A stretch of 64,000 nt of DNA from Saccopteryx bilineata. Lineage: Eukaryota; Chordata; Mammalia; Chiroptera; Emballonuridae. This document shows positions 39,049 to 51,303 of the stretch, piece by piece (position 1 is the stretch's first letter; each line of letters starts with the position of its first letter). Below the pieces are notes generated by a model, which was not told where the DNA came from, searched no databases, and saw nothing but the letters and a program-made list of their open reading frames with translations. Made by a program: the position numbers and the translations under genes. The stretch covers positions 163,864,296 to 163,928,295 of the forward strand of contig NC_089492.1 in NCBI RefSeq assembly GCF_036850765.1. Direction: 5' to 3'.

Positions 39049-39355
39049 CTTTGATTCTGGTTTCACTGAGAACATAGAAACAATCAGAAGAGAATTACTA
39101 CAGCTTTCATTAGCAAAGTCAGCAAATTCCCTGCCTTTACACTCCACACTCTGCCTTCCCACCCCCACTGTTCTTCTCTAAAGGAGAGTCCTGCTCGACT
39201 TTAAGACCAATGTCACATGGATGCAGATTGTTATTGCCTCTGCTCACAGAGAAGCTGTGGTACTGCAGTTTTCTCTCTCTTTTTTATGATCAATTTTCCT
39301 TTCTACTAGGTTGTTCTTATCAATGTCCAATCTATCTATAAAACTCCCTCTAGAC

Positions 39356-39870
39356 TTGCCTGATCTGTGGTGGTGCAGTAGATAGACCATCAGCCTGGAA
39401 TGCTGAGGTTGCCAGTTCGAAACCCTAGCTTACCTGGTCAAGGCACATACGAGAAGCAATAAATGAACAACTTAAAGTGAAGCAAATACAATCTCACACA
39501 CACACACTCTCTCTCTCTCTAATCACTAGATAAAATCTTTAAAAAACAGACAAAAAAAAAGTCTTTCTGGACCTGACAGGTGGTGGCTCAGTAGAGAGCA
39601 TTGACCCAGAATGTCAAGGTCAAAGGTTCAAAACCCAAGGTCACCTGCTTGAACACAGGTTGCCAGCTTGAGCACAAGATTGCTGCTTGACCCTGGAGTC
39701 GCCAACATGACCCCAAGGTCACTGACACAACCCCAAGGTCACTGTCTTGAGCCTGAGATCACCAGTTTGATCTCTGGTCAAGGCACATATAAGAAGCAAT
39801 CAATGCACAACTAAGTGGAGCAACAAGTTGATGATTCTTTCTCTCTCTCTCTTTAAAAAAACAACAAAAC
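39356..39870 (+). repeat. Two diverged GCCTGATC/ACCTGAC-type SINEs
   Basis: The first runs to about 39562 and ends in CACACACTCTCTCTC. The second starts near 39572 and contains repeated CAAGGTCAC motifs. Confidence 0.72.
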
Positions 39871-39951
39871 CTCTCTCTTGACCTGTTCTACTACGTGTGC
39901 CACCAGGTCTGTGCTCCCCTTTGTAGAAAGAGCCATTAAAAACACTGTCTG

Positions 39952-40338
39952 GGCCCTGGCCAGTTGACTTAGTGGTAGAGCATCGGTCTGGCGTGCGGGA
40001 GTCCTGGGTTCGATTCCCGGCCAGGGCACACAGGAGAGGCGCCCATCTGCTTCTCCACCCCTCCCCTTCTCCTTCCTCTCTGTCTCTCTCTTCCCCTCCT
40101 GCAGCTGAGGCTCCATTGGAGCAAAAGATGGCCTGGGCGCTGAGGATGGCTCCTTGGCCTCTGCCCCAGGTGCTAGAGTGTCTCTGGTCTCGACAGAGCG
40201 ACGCCCCGAATGGGCAGAGCATCGCCCCCTGGTGGGCGTGCCGGGTGGATCCAAGTCGGGTGCATGCAGGAGTCTGTCTGACTGCATCCCCGTTTCCAGC
40301 TTCAGAAAAATACAAAAAACAACAACAACAAAAAAAAC
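39952..40338 (+). repeat. Long tRNA-SINE
   Basis: CACTGTCTG flanks both sides at 39943 and 40339. The tail is CAACAACAACAAAAAAAA. Confidence 0.9.
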
Positions 40339-40924
40339 CACTGTCTGTTCTCAGTGGTTCGCATCCTTACCTCATTCCATCTTTAATGGATCCATTTAGG
40401 CTTTTGTTTCTAGAATCCCATTGAAATTCTTTTGTTAAGGTTGTCTGTGACTCCTTATTGCCAAATCCGAAGGCTGGCCCTGAGCTTTCTGCTCCTAGAC
40501 CCTCAGGTGCACACGGCGAGGGTTTCCACCTTCTCTTCTTAAAGTCCCCCCACTTTTTCATTTAGCTCCCAGACAATACCCCGGTTCTCCTCACACCGCT
40601 GGCCGCTCCTCACTGCTGCCCCTTCCCTGTCTGCCCTCCAACTGTCAGAGTGCTCCGGAGAGGTCCCTATTCCACTAGGAAAACAGATGCCACTGAATAA
40701 GATTATTAGGCTCTTAGACCAAAATATACAAATATTCCACAGGACTATAGACACATAACAGTTCATTTTGATAAAATTGAAGACCAAAATCAATCTAATA
40801 TAAACTTTATTTAGTACATATAACAAATTAGGCACCATGCTATAAGTACAAGGAATACAGACAGAGGATTGACTGTTCCTTTCTCTCTTTTAAGCAGCCA
40901 TGCGCTAAGTGGTTTCTGGTGGCC

Positions 40925-41110
40925 AGGTACTGTGCTGAGTACTCTTGGTGCATTATCTCATTTAATTTTCACAACTATCTGAGGTAAGTAATATTAATAA
41001 ATCTGTTTTACAGATGAGAAAACTGAGGTTTAGGAAAATCATATAACTTTCAGTGGTTTTAGATCATGTAAAGGCTGAAATGAACTTTGAATCTGTACTC
41101 TCTGGCTCTA
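40925..41110 (-). repeat. MIR (antisense)
   Basis: TCTCATTTAATTTTCACAAC, TTACAGATGAGAAAACTGAG and GAATCTGTACTCTCTGGCTC follow the reverse MIR order. Confidence 0.75.
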
Positions 41111-41441
41111 CATATCATCTGAGATAATCTTTAGCCATCTTTGACCTGAAAAAGTGGCAATTCCATGTGGTTCAACCTAATGTTAAGTTGTCCCTTTGGA
41201 ATAACTTGTGGATTGTGGCTGTACCAGGAATATAAAGTATAAATGGGGGAAACAATAGCAAAACACCATCATTTGGGAGCTTTGCATAGCAAATGGCATT
41301 TAGTTGACTTAGTCAAGTACTGTAGTACTCAACTACAATCAAGTAATTAGTTTTTCTATTAATTGCCCAAGGTGTTGAAGGAAATAGATTAAATATCTGG
41401 TTGTTATGTTTAAAGAAGGTGCCTCTCAAACTTGTAAAATG

Positions 41442-41770
41442 GCCTGACCAGGCGGTGGCACAGTGGATAAAGTGTCGGACTGGGATGCGGAAGGACCCAG
41501 GTTTGAGATCCCAAGGTCACTAGCTTGAGCGTGGGCTCATCTGGTTTGAGCAAAAGCTCACCAGCTTAGACCCAAGGTCGCTGGCTCAAGCAAGGGGTCA
41601 CTTGGTCTGCTGAAGGCCCGCAGTCAAGGCACATATGAGAAAGCAATCAATGAACAACTAAGGTGTTGCAATGCGCAATGAAAAACTAATGATTGATGCT
41701 TCTCATCTCTCCGTTCCTGTCTATCTGTCCCTGTCTATCCCTCTCTCTGACTCTGTCTCTATAAAAAAAA
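41442..41770 (+). repeat. GCCTGACCAGG-type SINE
   Basis: It is well preserved, with the head GGCCTGACCAGGCGGTGGC and a CTCTCTGACTCTGTCTC tail followed by a poly(A) run. Confidence 0.87.
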
Positions 41771-41782
41771 AATATTAGCCCC

Positions 41783-42411
41783 TGTAAAACTCATATTCCC
41801 CCCACCCAAATATTCTATAAGGTTAGAGTTAAATTGCTTGCTATTCTCCCTCCTGATAGCTGCATGGCCTTCACTTCGAAATGTAGCAAAATTTTACCTT
41901 CAGTGGGAATATCTAGGAAAGCTTGCCTTGGGGAGGGACCTGACCATTTTAAGGGAGTCTAAATCACAATAATTGTTGGTAAAATCCTAAGTCACAGACT
42001 TAGAGAGAGCATCAGCCTGGCATATGGACTAAGCAAAGTAACAGACTCTGGCCCCCAGCTATTCCTGGGAGACTGACCTCTTGGCTGTCTTTAGAATTTA
42101 CCAAGGACACCTAGCTAGTGCTACATCAAAGAACTTGTCTCAGCAGCAGGATTTCCCCTCCTCCTGCTCATTGTCAAGCCAGTGATCAAGGCCTCAAACT
42201 CCCAATATGCTATTCTGAGCTTACCCAGGTGCACTCAACCCATGCCAGCAAATGCTTGCAACAACCTCTATATCTAAGGCTTGCTCTCGCAGCTTGGGGC
42301 TAACACCCTTTGGTCTTAGTCCACTTGCCCCCAAGCAATTTTAAAATAAACTTTCCTTTTGGAACATACCAGCCTCCTGTTTTTGGTTCATCTGGGGGTT
42401 TCTACCTTTCA
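41783..42411 (+). mobile_element. ERV LTR-like sequence
   Basis: The 3' part has ATTTTAAAATAAACTTTCC (poly(A) signal) followed by GGTTCATCTGGGGGTTTC and a CA end, an ERV1-type R-U5 look. The left boundary abuts a SINE tail and no clear duplication was found, so the extent is approximate. Confidence 0.55.
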
Positions 42412-42794
42412 TATACCAATTAAGACAAATATTTGAAAATTATGTATCAACAAAATTCTGAGACTTAAAAAAAAAGCAAAGGAGATCACTTAGGTAAATT
42501 GGTTACTTTGTGACATATTACTTATTATGGACATAAAATGCCTGTGAGCATGTAATTTTTTTCAAACTGCTTAAATGTCTGTGAAGGTGAAAGTTGATGA
42601 TAAAAGCCAGGGAAGAGAGGACAGATGATCCCAGAGTCCACTCACAGAGCATCCTGGGCAACTGGAGCACTACTATGCTGTGTTGATATTGGATCTTTGC
42701 ACTGAGTCACACGGCACCTTGCTAGCTTTGCTCCCTGGGTGTATCATAGACATAACAGCATACCTGGGTGGTGAAAATTCAGAAACAACAAAAT

Positions 42795-43206
42795 CGGCCC
42801 TGGCCGGCTGGCTCAGTGGTAGAGTGTTGGCCTGGCGTGCAGAGGTCCCGGGTTCGACTCCCGGCCAGGGCACACAGGAGAAGCGCCCATCTGCTTCTCC
42901 ACCCCTCCCCCTCTCCTTTCTCTCTGTCTCTCTCTTCCCCTCCTGCAGCCGAGGCTCCATTGGAGCAAAGATGGCCCGGGCGCTGGGGATGGCTCCTTGG
43001 CCTCTGCCCCAGGCGCTAGAGTGGCTCTGGTCGTGGCAGAGCGATGCCCCGGAGGGGCAGAGCATCGCCCCTTGGTGGGCAGAGCATCGCCCCTGGTGGG
43101 CGTGCCGGGTGGATCCCGGTCGGGCGCATGCGGGAGTCTGTCTGACTGTCTCTCCCCATTTCCAGCTTCAGAAAAATACAAAACAAACAAACAAACAAAA
43201 AAAAAA
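42795..43206 (+). repeat. Long tRNA-SINE, near-consensus
   Basis: A perfect 15-bp duplication CAGAAACAACAAAAT lies at 42780 and 43207. Both Pol III boxes are intact. Long overlapping open frames on both strands here (up to about 209 codons) are SINE translation. Confidence 0.93.
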
Positions 43207-44208
43207 CAGAAACAACAAAATACCAGTTGCTCAATGTTTTTCTTCTGAGAAATTCCATCAGACTCCACACCCTTTCCCCTACCTTTCTCAGGACCTCTCA
43301 CCTAATTAGATAAAAATCTATTCACATTACCTATAAGCCTCAGTATTCTTCCTCATAAAACTCAGATCTGAGTATTGTCCCAGGCAACTACAGACAGCAA
43401 GACCTGCCAAGGAAGACATAGGTTAACTGAGTAGCCAAATCACAGGAGCAGCGCTCTTCCCCTCCACAGCAGAATGCATGTGTGAATGTAGTGAGAGGTT
43501 TAGAGGGCTAGCTGCTCAGATACAGGCACAGCTAGACCAAGAGTGGGTTAAACCAATATTGACATGTGTGTGAAGCCACTTCAAAACGGATAAAGCACCA
43601 GGTGTGCTGTATCATATTTGTATTGTGAAATAAACAGGGCTCATAATCAAAAACATAAAGACCAGTCCTTGGGTCTGGACTGCAGAAAAATAACTTTCCG
43701 CCCACTTCTCAACACCTGGAGTTCTGAAAGCTTAAGGCTGCAATATAAAGCATAGATCTGCCCGGGAGGGGCTGTCGTCGGTCCTGGGCACCTACCTGGG
43801 AGAAACGCATTTTCAGGGTGTTTGTTGAAACAAGGACTGTGAGTCTCTGAGATGGGAGACAGGCAGACGTGGCTACACAAGGTAAACCCTGTGCCTGGGA
43901 CCTTGTTTATAACTTGACTCTCCTCAACCAGCTCTCTTGACAGAATTGCTTAAAAATCAAACACTGTTTTTGTAAGACTTCATTCTGGTTGTCTAAACAT
44001 TTTATCCCCTGATAATCAATTTCTCTGATTCTTAATGTTTATCCAGCACCTGACACACATTTTTTAATTAATCAATACTCTTTCATCAACATTCAGCTGA
44101 AGAGCTGCAACCCAGGAGTTGAAGGCCCTGAGACTTCAAAGCAAAACTAAAAATGTCTGTTTTCACCTAAGAAATATAAAAATGTGAGTTCATTTACATT
44201 TTTGTTTT

Positions 44209-44540
44209 GTTTTGTTTTGCTTTATACAGGGACAGAGATAGAGTGAGAGAGAGGGATAGAGAGGGACAGACAGATAGAGAGAGATGAGAAGCATCAATCA
44301 TCAGTTTTTCATTGCAACACCTTAGTTGTTCATTGATTGCTTTCTCATAAGTGCCTTGACCGCGGGCCTTCAGCAGACCGAGTGACCCCTTGCTTGAGCC
44401 AGCGACCTTGGGTCCAAGCTGGTGAGCTTTTGCTCAAACCAGATGAGCTGGGCTCAAGCTGGAGACCTCAGGGTCTCGAACCTCAGTCTTCCGCATCCCA
44501 GTTTGATGCTCTATCCACTGCGCCACCGCCTGGTCAGGCC
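44209..44540 (-). repeat. GCCTGACC-type SINE (antisense)
   Basis: It is well preserved, with the head complement CGCCACCGCCTGGTCAGGC. The left end is a TTTTGTTTTG run. Confidence 0.88.
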
Positions 44541-45332
44541 TATAGGGGCTAATTTAACCCTAACAGTATACTGTATATTTGCATACTGTATATTATCATG
44601 TCAAAACTATTTCTACTTGGCAATATAGCTATAGAATGCTTCTTTCCAAATCAACCCAGAACACACAAGAAAAATGAATAAAGCATGAATTGGAGGAACA
44701 ACTTTTTAAAAAAGCTGTGAGAAATCCCTGAGGAGTCTGAAGGATCTCTTAGATGGGGGTGAGGGCACAGGGAGAGACAAGGTTGGAAAGGGGGCTGGAG
44801 CCTGGAGTAGAGGATGGCTGGAGGGGGGCGGTCGAAGGAGGAACATTGTAAAATCTATCCTGCTATCAGGTCATACAAAGACTTGCGGATTAACCAATCA
44901 TACTGATGATACCTGTAACAAACCCCATTCTCAAACCCGAAACAGACAGCCCAGCGATATTTTCTCCTGATATCATTGTTCCCTAGAAGTTAATTGTGAA
45001 CTTGGTCAGGGGTGTCTCCTTGTGAGTGGAAGCAAAGAGGAATGGTCAACAGCGTTATGCAATTTCTGGGGCTCTCCCCTGAGGACTTGTCCCCAACCCT
45101 CACTTGAAATATACACATAGTAGGGCCAGGCCTTCAGTGCTTCCCCAAAACACAGCACCAGAGAGTAGCCAGTACACTCAGGGTACATGAATGCACACAC
45201 CAAAATAACAATACTCTGAAGACTATAAAAGAAAAAGTACTCTGAATAACACATACCATCTGAAACAAAATATTTGGAAATAGACCAAGCATTTAAAATA
45301 ACCATCTGTGTGCGTAAGAAAGGAACAGAAGG

Positions 45333-46034
45333 CCCTAGCCAGTTGATCAGTGGATAGAGCATCAGCCTGACTTATGGACGTGCTGGGTTTGATTCCCGGT
45401 CAGGGCACACAGGAGAAGAACCATCTGCTTCTTCCTCTCCTCCCTCCCCCCCTTTCTCCCTCTTTCCCTTCCTCAGCCACCAGTGCGATAGGTTCAAGTG
45501 TGGTGCTGGGCACTGAAGATAGCTTGTTTTATTTGAGCATCGGCACCAGACGAGGTTACTAGGGCGTCAGGGCGCATGTAGGAGACTGCCTCGCTATTTC
45601 CCCTCCTCTCACCTAAAAAGAAAAAAAAAAAAAAAAAGGAAAGGAAGTGCCTGACTGGTGGTGGTACAGTGTATAGAGCGTTAACCTGAGATGCTGAGGT
45701 CCCAGGTTCAAAACCCCGAGGTTGCTGGCTTGAGTGCAGGTTCACCAGCTTGAGTGCAGGGTCTCTAGATGAGTGTGGGATCATCGCCATGATCCCATGG
45801 TCACTGGCTTGAGCCCAAAGTATGCTGGCTGGCTTGAACCCCAAGGTCACTAGTTTGAGCAAGGAGTCACTGGTTTGACTGGAGCCCCCTGATTAAGGCA
45901 CTTATGAGAAGCAATCAATAAACAACTAAAGTGTGGCAACTACAAGTTGATGCTTCTCATCTCCCTCCCTTCCTGATCTCTGTCTCTCGCTCTCTTTCTC
46001 TCTGTCTCTCTTTTGCTGAAAAAAAAAAAATTCC
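45333..46034 (+). repeat. Two SINEs in tandem
   Basis: A short CCCTAGCCAG copy ends in an A run near 45638. A GCCTGACTGG-type copy follows from about 45648 and ends in CTCTCTTTTGCTGAAAAAAA. Confidence 0.8.
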
Positions 46035-46192
46035 GTACTGTAAGACTGTAGAAACTGTAGGAGAGGAAAAATGATTTTCCTTTTACCCCTCTAGGTTCTT
46101 GGATGATGTAGTACTCCAGCCCACTGGGAACTACCAGTGTCACATGGAAAAAACCTATTCAAGACACAAACTGATGTCAAGAGGAAGAGGGG

Positions 46193-46399
46193 GCCTGACC
46201 TGTGGTGGTGCAGTGGATAAAGCGTCGACCTGGAAATGCTGAGGTCGCCGGTTCAAAACTCTGGGCTTGCCTGGTCAAGGCACATATGGGAGTTGATGCT
46301 TCCAGCTCCTCCCCCCTTCTCTCTCTCCTCTCTCTCCCTCTCTGTCTCTCTCCTCTCTAAAAATGAATAAATAAAATAAAATAAAAATTAAAAAAAAAA
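46193..46399 (+). repeat. Short GCCTGACCTGTGG-type SINE
   Basis: A perfect duplication AAGAGGAAGAGGGGG flanks it. The CGTCGACCTGGAAATGC motif is the same subfamily as the dimer at 60.6 kb. Confidence 0.9.
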
Positions 46400-46589
46400 A
46401 AGAGGAAGAGGGGGAGGCCTGCCAAGAGAGGCAGAGAAGACCTGGATTTCTTTCTCCCTCAGCTTTTATTGATCAGAAGCAGAACAGGTAACAGGATTAC
46501 AGGGGAGGGAGGCCAGGTGATATGGGGAAGGAATGATTAATGGTCATTTTGCTGACATGGAGAAAGGGCTAATTTGGGTCAGTACAATA

Positions 46590-46631
46590 TTTATTTATTT
46601 ATTTACTTATTTACTTATTTATTTATTTTGC
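46590..46631. repeat. TTTA microsatellite
   Basis: About ten TTTA/TTAC units. Confidence 0.85.
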
Positions 46632-47070
46632 TAATTAACAAGCACAAAGGGAGGGGCAATCTAGAATCTCTAGTCTAATTTTCTAAAAGCTGTTCACATG
46701 CATTCCTTTGTGTCTGCACAAAGGTCACTCACACAGCTTCTTGGTGTTTGACCAAGAGACATTTACAGTGCTCAGGGCTTTTAACTAAAGTTCTCCAATC
46801 TAAGTCATCGAGGGATCAAGGTTAGATGGGTGATTCCTTACAGCCTGAGGCCTCCAAGAGAAAATCAGTAAGTTTAATAAACTTCTGAATACATGGGAGA
46901 TCCCAGGAAAACTGAGTAAAACTCTCTAAAATGGCCCAAGCCACAACTTTAAATACCATCTTCAGCTAAAGACAAAAGAAAGGTCTTTTTGTAGAAAAAA
47001 ATTTTTGACAAAATTCACCTCCTATCTTTGATGAAAAGTTAGCAAACTAGGACTAGAAAAGAACTTTTTG

Positions 47071-47133
47071 GGCCCTGGCAGGGTGGTTCAGTGGATAAAG
47101 TGTCAACTTCCGATGTGCTCGTGCACAGGCCAG
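47071..47133 (+). repeat. 5'-truncated SINE piece
   Basis: Only the head GGCCCTGGCAGGGTGG and about 45 bp more are visible. Confidence 0.5.
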
Positions 47134-47249
47134 ATAGACACATAAAGTTTTCTGGAATCCAGGTTGTCTCCTTTGATGCTGTCCTTGAGGCCTGGCAGAG
47201 AGTGTCAGCTTGTGTCACAGATGTAAGCAGCTAATTATGACAGCCCACG

Positions 47250-48526
47250 TGTTGGGCAGATAAAATATATTTATTGGTCAAATAAATTTGTAAATTGATA
47301 TATATGTTTTCACACTTATAGTTTGCATTGTGTGTGGGGGACAGGCTGTAAACGAGCCGAGTTGTTATACCTGGGGTTTAGTTTTAAGACTAAGCTTTTT
47401 CCCACACCCTTGACTGATTGCATGATGTGGGGTGGTGCACTCTTATGAGGAATCCCATTATGTCTCAGATAAGTGACTTTGCATCAGAGGCTTTCTTGTT
47501 TGTATATCGGATTAAAGGTTTTGATTTCTACACTATAAAGTGGGGCAGGCCGGGAGCTTGCTCTCTCGATTTCTGAGATTAGCATTAGAGAGGAGAGCAG
47601 AGAAAGGCCATGTGGAGGAGGCCAGGAGAAGCAGCCGAGATGGTGGAGTGCTGAAGGAAAAGCCAGTTTATGCAGGGTTTGTGCAGGGAGAAGGAAGGAG
47701 ATGGGGAACAGAGGTGAATAAGTCTGGTGAACTAGAAACCTTTGATTCTAGGAAACTCGGATAAGTCAGTAGCTTTGTGAGCACTGAATGTGAGTGGGTT
47801 TTGGAGCCCAGTGTGTGTTTTTACTTGCCCACTGGGTGTAAGCTAGGATTAAAGATGATGGCCCACCAGTTTTTGGCTCCGTTGTTTCATTACCGTATGT
47901 CCGAATCCAGTGTGAACCTGCATGGGCCAGGCGGCTGTGATGGTGGCCGTGGATACTGGCTTTACAATATTATGCTCACTTTGTTAAAGATGGCGCTGCC
48001 CACATGGAGGCCTGTTGCCCAGGTGATAATATTAGTTGTCTTTCTTGCTTGGAATGGGCGTGATTATATTAATGTGTGTTGGGGGAGGGCTTTCACGCCA
48101 AAAGGTTTTAAAAGGAGAGATCACGTTATTCTAGGGAAGAGTGATTACATTCTAGGAAGAGCCCATGGAGGGAGAGCAGAGAAAGGCCACGTGGAAGAGA
48201 GAAGAAGCAGCCAAGATGGTGGAGTGCTGAAGGAGAAGCCAGTTTGTGCAGAGAGAAGGAAATGAGGAACAGAGGTGAATGAGACTGGTGAAGTAGAAAC
48301 CTTTGATTCTAGAAAACTCAGATAAGTCAGTGGCTTTGGGAGCCCTGAATGAAAAGAGAAGTGTTTTCCCACTGTGTGTATTTCTTGCCCGCCGGGTGTG
48401 AACTAGGATTAAAGCTAATGGCTCACCAGTCCCTGGCTCCATTGTTTCATTACCGTCCATCTGAATCAAATGTGAACCTGCACGGGCCAGGCGGCTGTGA
48501 CGGTGGCCGGGGACACTGGCTTTACA
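47250..48526 (+). mobile_element. Type 2 solo LTR interrupted by another LTR
   Basis: The outer LTR starts TGTTGGGCAGATAAAATATA and ends GGCTTTACA, bounded by a perfect 5-bp duplication CCACG (47245 and 48527). Its sequence resumes at 47972 with ATGCTCACTTTG and matches the 5883-6455 copy end to end once the insert is removed. Confidence 0.87.
47272..47966 (+). mobile_element. Type 1 solo LTR nested in type 2 LTR
   Basis: It starts TATTGGTCAAATAA (TG mutated to TA) and ends GGCTTTACA. It is flanked by a perfect 5-bp duplication ATATT at 47267 and 47967. It carries CTATAAAG (TATA-like, near 47531) and GGATTAAAG. Confidence 0.85.
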
Positions 48527-48602
48527 CCACGTGACCTTCATAGAGGACAACTACATTTGTTAGGCACTTAATGCCAGGCCCCATTCCAAACTCTTTACCT
48601 AT

Positions 48603-49001
48603 CCTTTTTTTTTTTTTTTTGTATTTTTCTGAAGCTGGAGATGGGGAGAGACAGTCAGACAGACTCCCGCATGCGCCCGACCGGGATCCCCCGGCACGCC
48701 CACCAGGGGCGAGGCTCTGCCCACCAGGGGGCGATGCTCTGCCCCTCCGGGGCGTCACTCTGCCGCAACCAGAGCCACTCCAGCGCCTGGGGCAGAGGCC
48801 AAGGAGCCATCCCCAGCGCCCGGGCCATCTTTGCTCCAATGGAGCCTTGGCTGCGGAAGGGGAAGAGAGAGACAGGGAGGAAGGAGGGGGGCGGGGTGGA
48901 GAAGCAAATGGGCGCTTCTCCTATGTGCCCTGGCCGGGAATCGAACCCGGGTCCCCCGCACGCCAGGCCGACGCTCTACCGCTGAGCCAACCGGCCAGGG
49001 C
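48603..49001 (-). repeat. Long tRNA-SINE (antisense)
   Basis: A perfect 12-bp duplication CTCTTTACCTAT lies at 48591 and 49002. The body is near-consensus, with intact Pol III boxes. Confidence 0.92.
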
Positions 49002-49497
49002 CTCTTTACCTATTTTAAGTAACTGAAAACAGATCCCTGAGAAAGAAGACAAAGGAGGCTTAGAGCCCTTAGGCTCCATGTCACATAGGCACTTAGTCCT
49101 TAGGGCCTCATTCCAACCCCTTTGCTCTGCCCAACATCATAAACCGCCTTAGGCTGTGGCTGAAGTTTTATATACGTGAGCACATCTTGGGAAACAAAAT
49201 CTACCTGATTTGTCTCTTTTTTGGCATCAGATGATTCTCCAGTCTGAGTTCAGACACTTGATTCTAAAGTCCTGCCTGCAGTGGGGCCTTAGGAACCAGT
49301 CCCCAAAGGATGGCCCTTGGCCCCAGGAAGAGAACCGCCTCAGCCACCCCCAGCCATGTGCGTCAGCAGGGCCACAGAGGAGGGCTGGGCAGTATGTCAC
49401 TGCCCAAAAGTACACAGCTCAGGGGGCAGGGCTGGGTCAAAGTCCTGCAGGCTTTGGTCCTGTGGGTTCCTGGGGCTGTGTCTTCCCAGAGGGGCAC

Positions 49498-50156
49498 TGT
49501 AAAGCCAGTAGCCATGGCCACCATCAGAGCCGCCTGGCCCGTGCAGGTTTGCATTTGATTCGGATGGACGGTAATGAAACAGTAGAGCCAAGAACTGGTG
49601 GGCCATCAATTTTAATCCTAGCTTGTACCTGGCGGGCAAGAAATACACACAGTGGGAAACACTTTCCTTGCCATTCAGAGTTCCGAAAGCCACTGTCTTA
49701 TCTGAGTTTCCTAGAATCAAAGTTTTCTACCTCACCAGCCTTATTCACCTCTGTTCCCCATCTCCTTCTCTTTGCACTAACTCTGCACAAGCTGGCTTCT
49801 CCTTCAGTACTCCACCATCTTGGCTGACTCTCCTCTCCTCCACGTGGCCTTTCTCTGTTCTCTTCCAGCATGGGCTCCTCTGCCCCATTTTATAGTGTAG
49901 AAATCAAAACCTTTAATCCAATATACAAACAAGAAAGTCTCTGATACAAAGTCACTTATCTGAGGCATAATGGGATTCCTCATAAGAGTGCACCAGCCCA
50001 CATCATGCAATAGTCAAGGGTGTGGGGAAAAGCTTAGTCTTAAAACTAAGCCTTAGGCTAGAACGACTTTGCCAGCTTACAGCCTTCTTCCACACCCAAT
50101 GCAAACTATAAGCGAGCAAACATATACATCATATTTACAAACTTATTTGACCAACA
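49498..50156 (-). mobile_element. Type 1 solo LTR (antisense)
   Basis: On the minus strand it runs TGTTGGTCAAATAAGTTTG to GGCTTTACA. It is flanked by a perfect 5-bp duplication GGCAC at 49493 and 50157. It shares the TATA-like and GATTAAAG parts with the copy at 47272 and lies in inverted orientation to it. Confidence 0.87.
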
Positions 50157-50659
50157 GGCACCTTCCTACAAAGGCGCCATACCTGCAGCAGATGCCTTGT
50201 CCTCTAAGTGAAACTAACTAGACTCTTTGGGCTCCAGGGGAGTTACAGGTGATATAATTGAACTAAGTTAACCATCACATTCCGTCCTCCTGGCCATAGA
50301 GATTGGTTAGAGTGAGTATGCAACTTGAGACTATTGGCCAATGAGTGGCTCCCTTTCCCAACAAGGTAAGGCTGGAGCCGCTAGAGCCGCTGGAGCCAAC
50401 CTTGCCACCTGATGGGGCTGGATAACAAAATTAATTCCCAGCAGAAAAGGTACAAAAAATACAGAGAGAAAGCTCTATCCTGGGGACTTTGTTGAGCCCT
50501 TAGTCAAATTATGCCTGAACTCCAAATCTACTTGTGGACTGTAGGGTAACATAAACCAATAAATTTTCTGTTTTGCTTGAAAGAGTCTGGCTGCCAGTTG
50601 TGACCAAAAGCACACTAATATTCTATACATCCCCCTTCCCGGCTTTATATTTTCCTTAT

Positions 50660-50855
50660 AACCTGTCACCTCTTCATACTACATTTTTCACTTATTTCAT
50701 TGTTTTTCTAATTTCCTTCCTCACCCTTGCTAAAGTGTATATTCTCTAATGTCCAGGAATTTTATGTTTTGTTCATTGATGGATTCCTAGTCCCTGAAAT
50801 GAGTTCTGAGCACAAGGCAGGGAGTCAATAATTTTGTTGAATGCTATACCTCTTC
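50660..50855 (+). repeat. L2 3'-end-like fragment
   Basis: GATTCCTAGTCCCTGAAATG, AGCACAAGGCAGGGAGTCAA and TTGTTGAATG follow the L2 3' end. Confidence 0.5.
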
Positions 50856-50881
50856 AGTGGATTATTACGAATTACTAAAAT

Positions 50882-51066
50882 GGCTCTGGCTGATTAGCTC
50901 AGTCAGAGCATCGTCCTGAAAGGGCAAGGTTGCAGGTTTGATCCCCAGTCAGGGCACACACATGAATCAACCAATGAATATACAACTAAGTGGAACAATA
51001 AATAAATGCTTCTCTCTGTGTGTCCATCTGTCTCTCCTTTACTCTCTAAAAATCAACTTAGAAAAA
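50882..51066 (+). repeat. VES-type SINE
   Basis: It has the head GGCTCTGGCTGATTAGCTCA, GTCAGGGCACACACATGAAT and a CTCTCTAAAAATC tail. Confidence 0.75.
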
Positions 51067-51225
51067 AAGAATTATTATAATCAATTTAGAAAAAAATTAT
51101 TTTATACATGTGGATAAAAATCAGTGCTGTTCTAGAGGACTGCGATCAGCATGTGCCTGTTTAGGAGTGTCACAAAGCTCACTCGCGCGCCCACATGCAG
51201 ATCGTGGTCTTCCAGCGGCTCTGGG

Positions 51226-51303
51226 GAGGGTGCTCAGTCACTGTAACGTCACCAACATTGTCTCCAGAGGGCGCTCAGTCACTGTAATGTCACCAACATT
51301 GTT
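51226..51303. repeat. 41-bp tandem duplication
   Basis: GCTCAGTCACTGTAACGTCA is repeated 41 bp later with C-to-T in the CGTCA motif; both copies continue CCAACATTGT. Confidence 0.85.

Noticed and set aside
37500..39350. C/T-rich stretch resembling a processed pseudogene or old retroelement
   Set aside because: It has no sustained frame, poly(A) tail or target duplication, and no family was recognised, so it is left unnamed.
42680..43309. Open frame of about 209 codons, plus long frames on the opposite strand
   Set aside because: It lies entirely across a long SINE. The same residues (for example ARALGMAPWPLPQALEWLW) recur at 14.4, 16.8, 26.0, 37.3 and 57.0 kb, so it is repeat translation, not a gene.
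49210..49827. 205-codon frame near 49.2-49.8 kb
   Set aside because: More than half lies in the antisense strand of a solo LTR. The remainder has no recognisable protein features.
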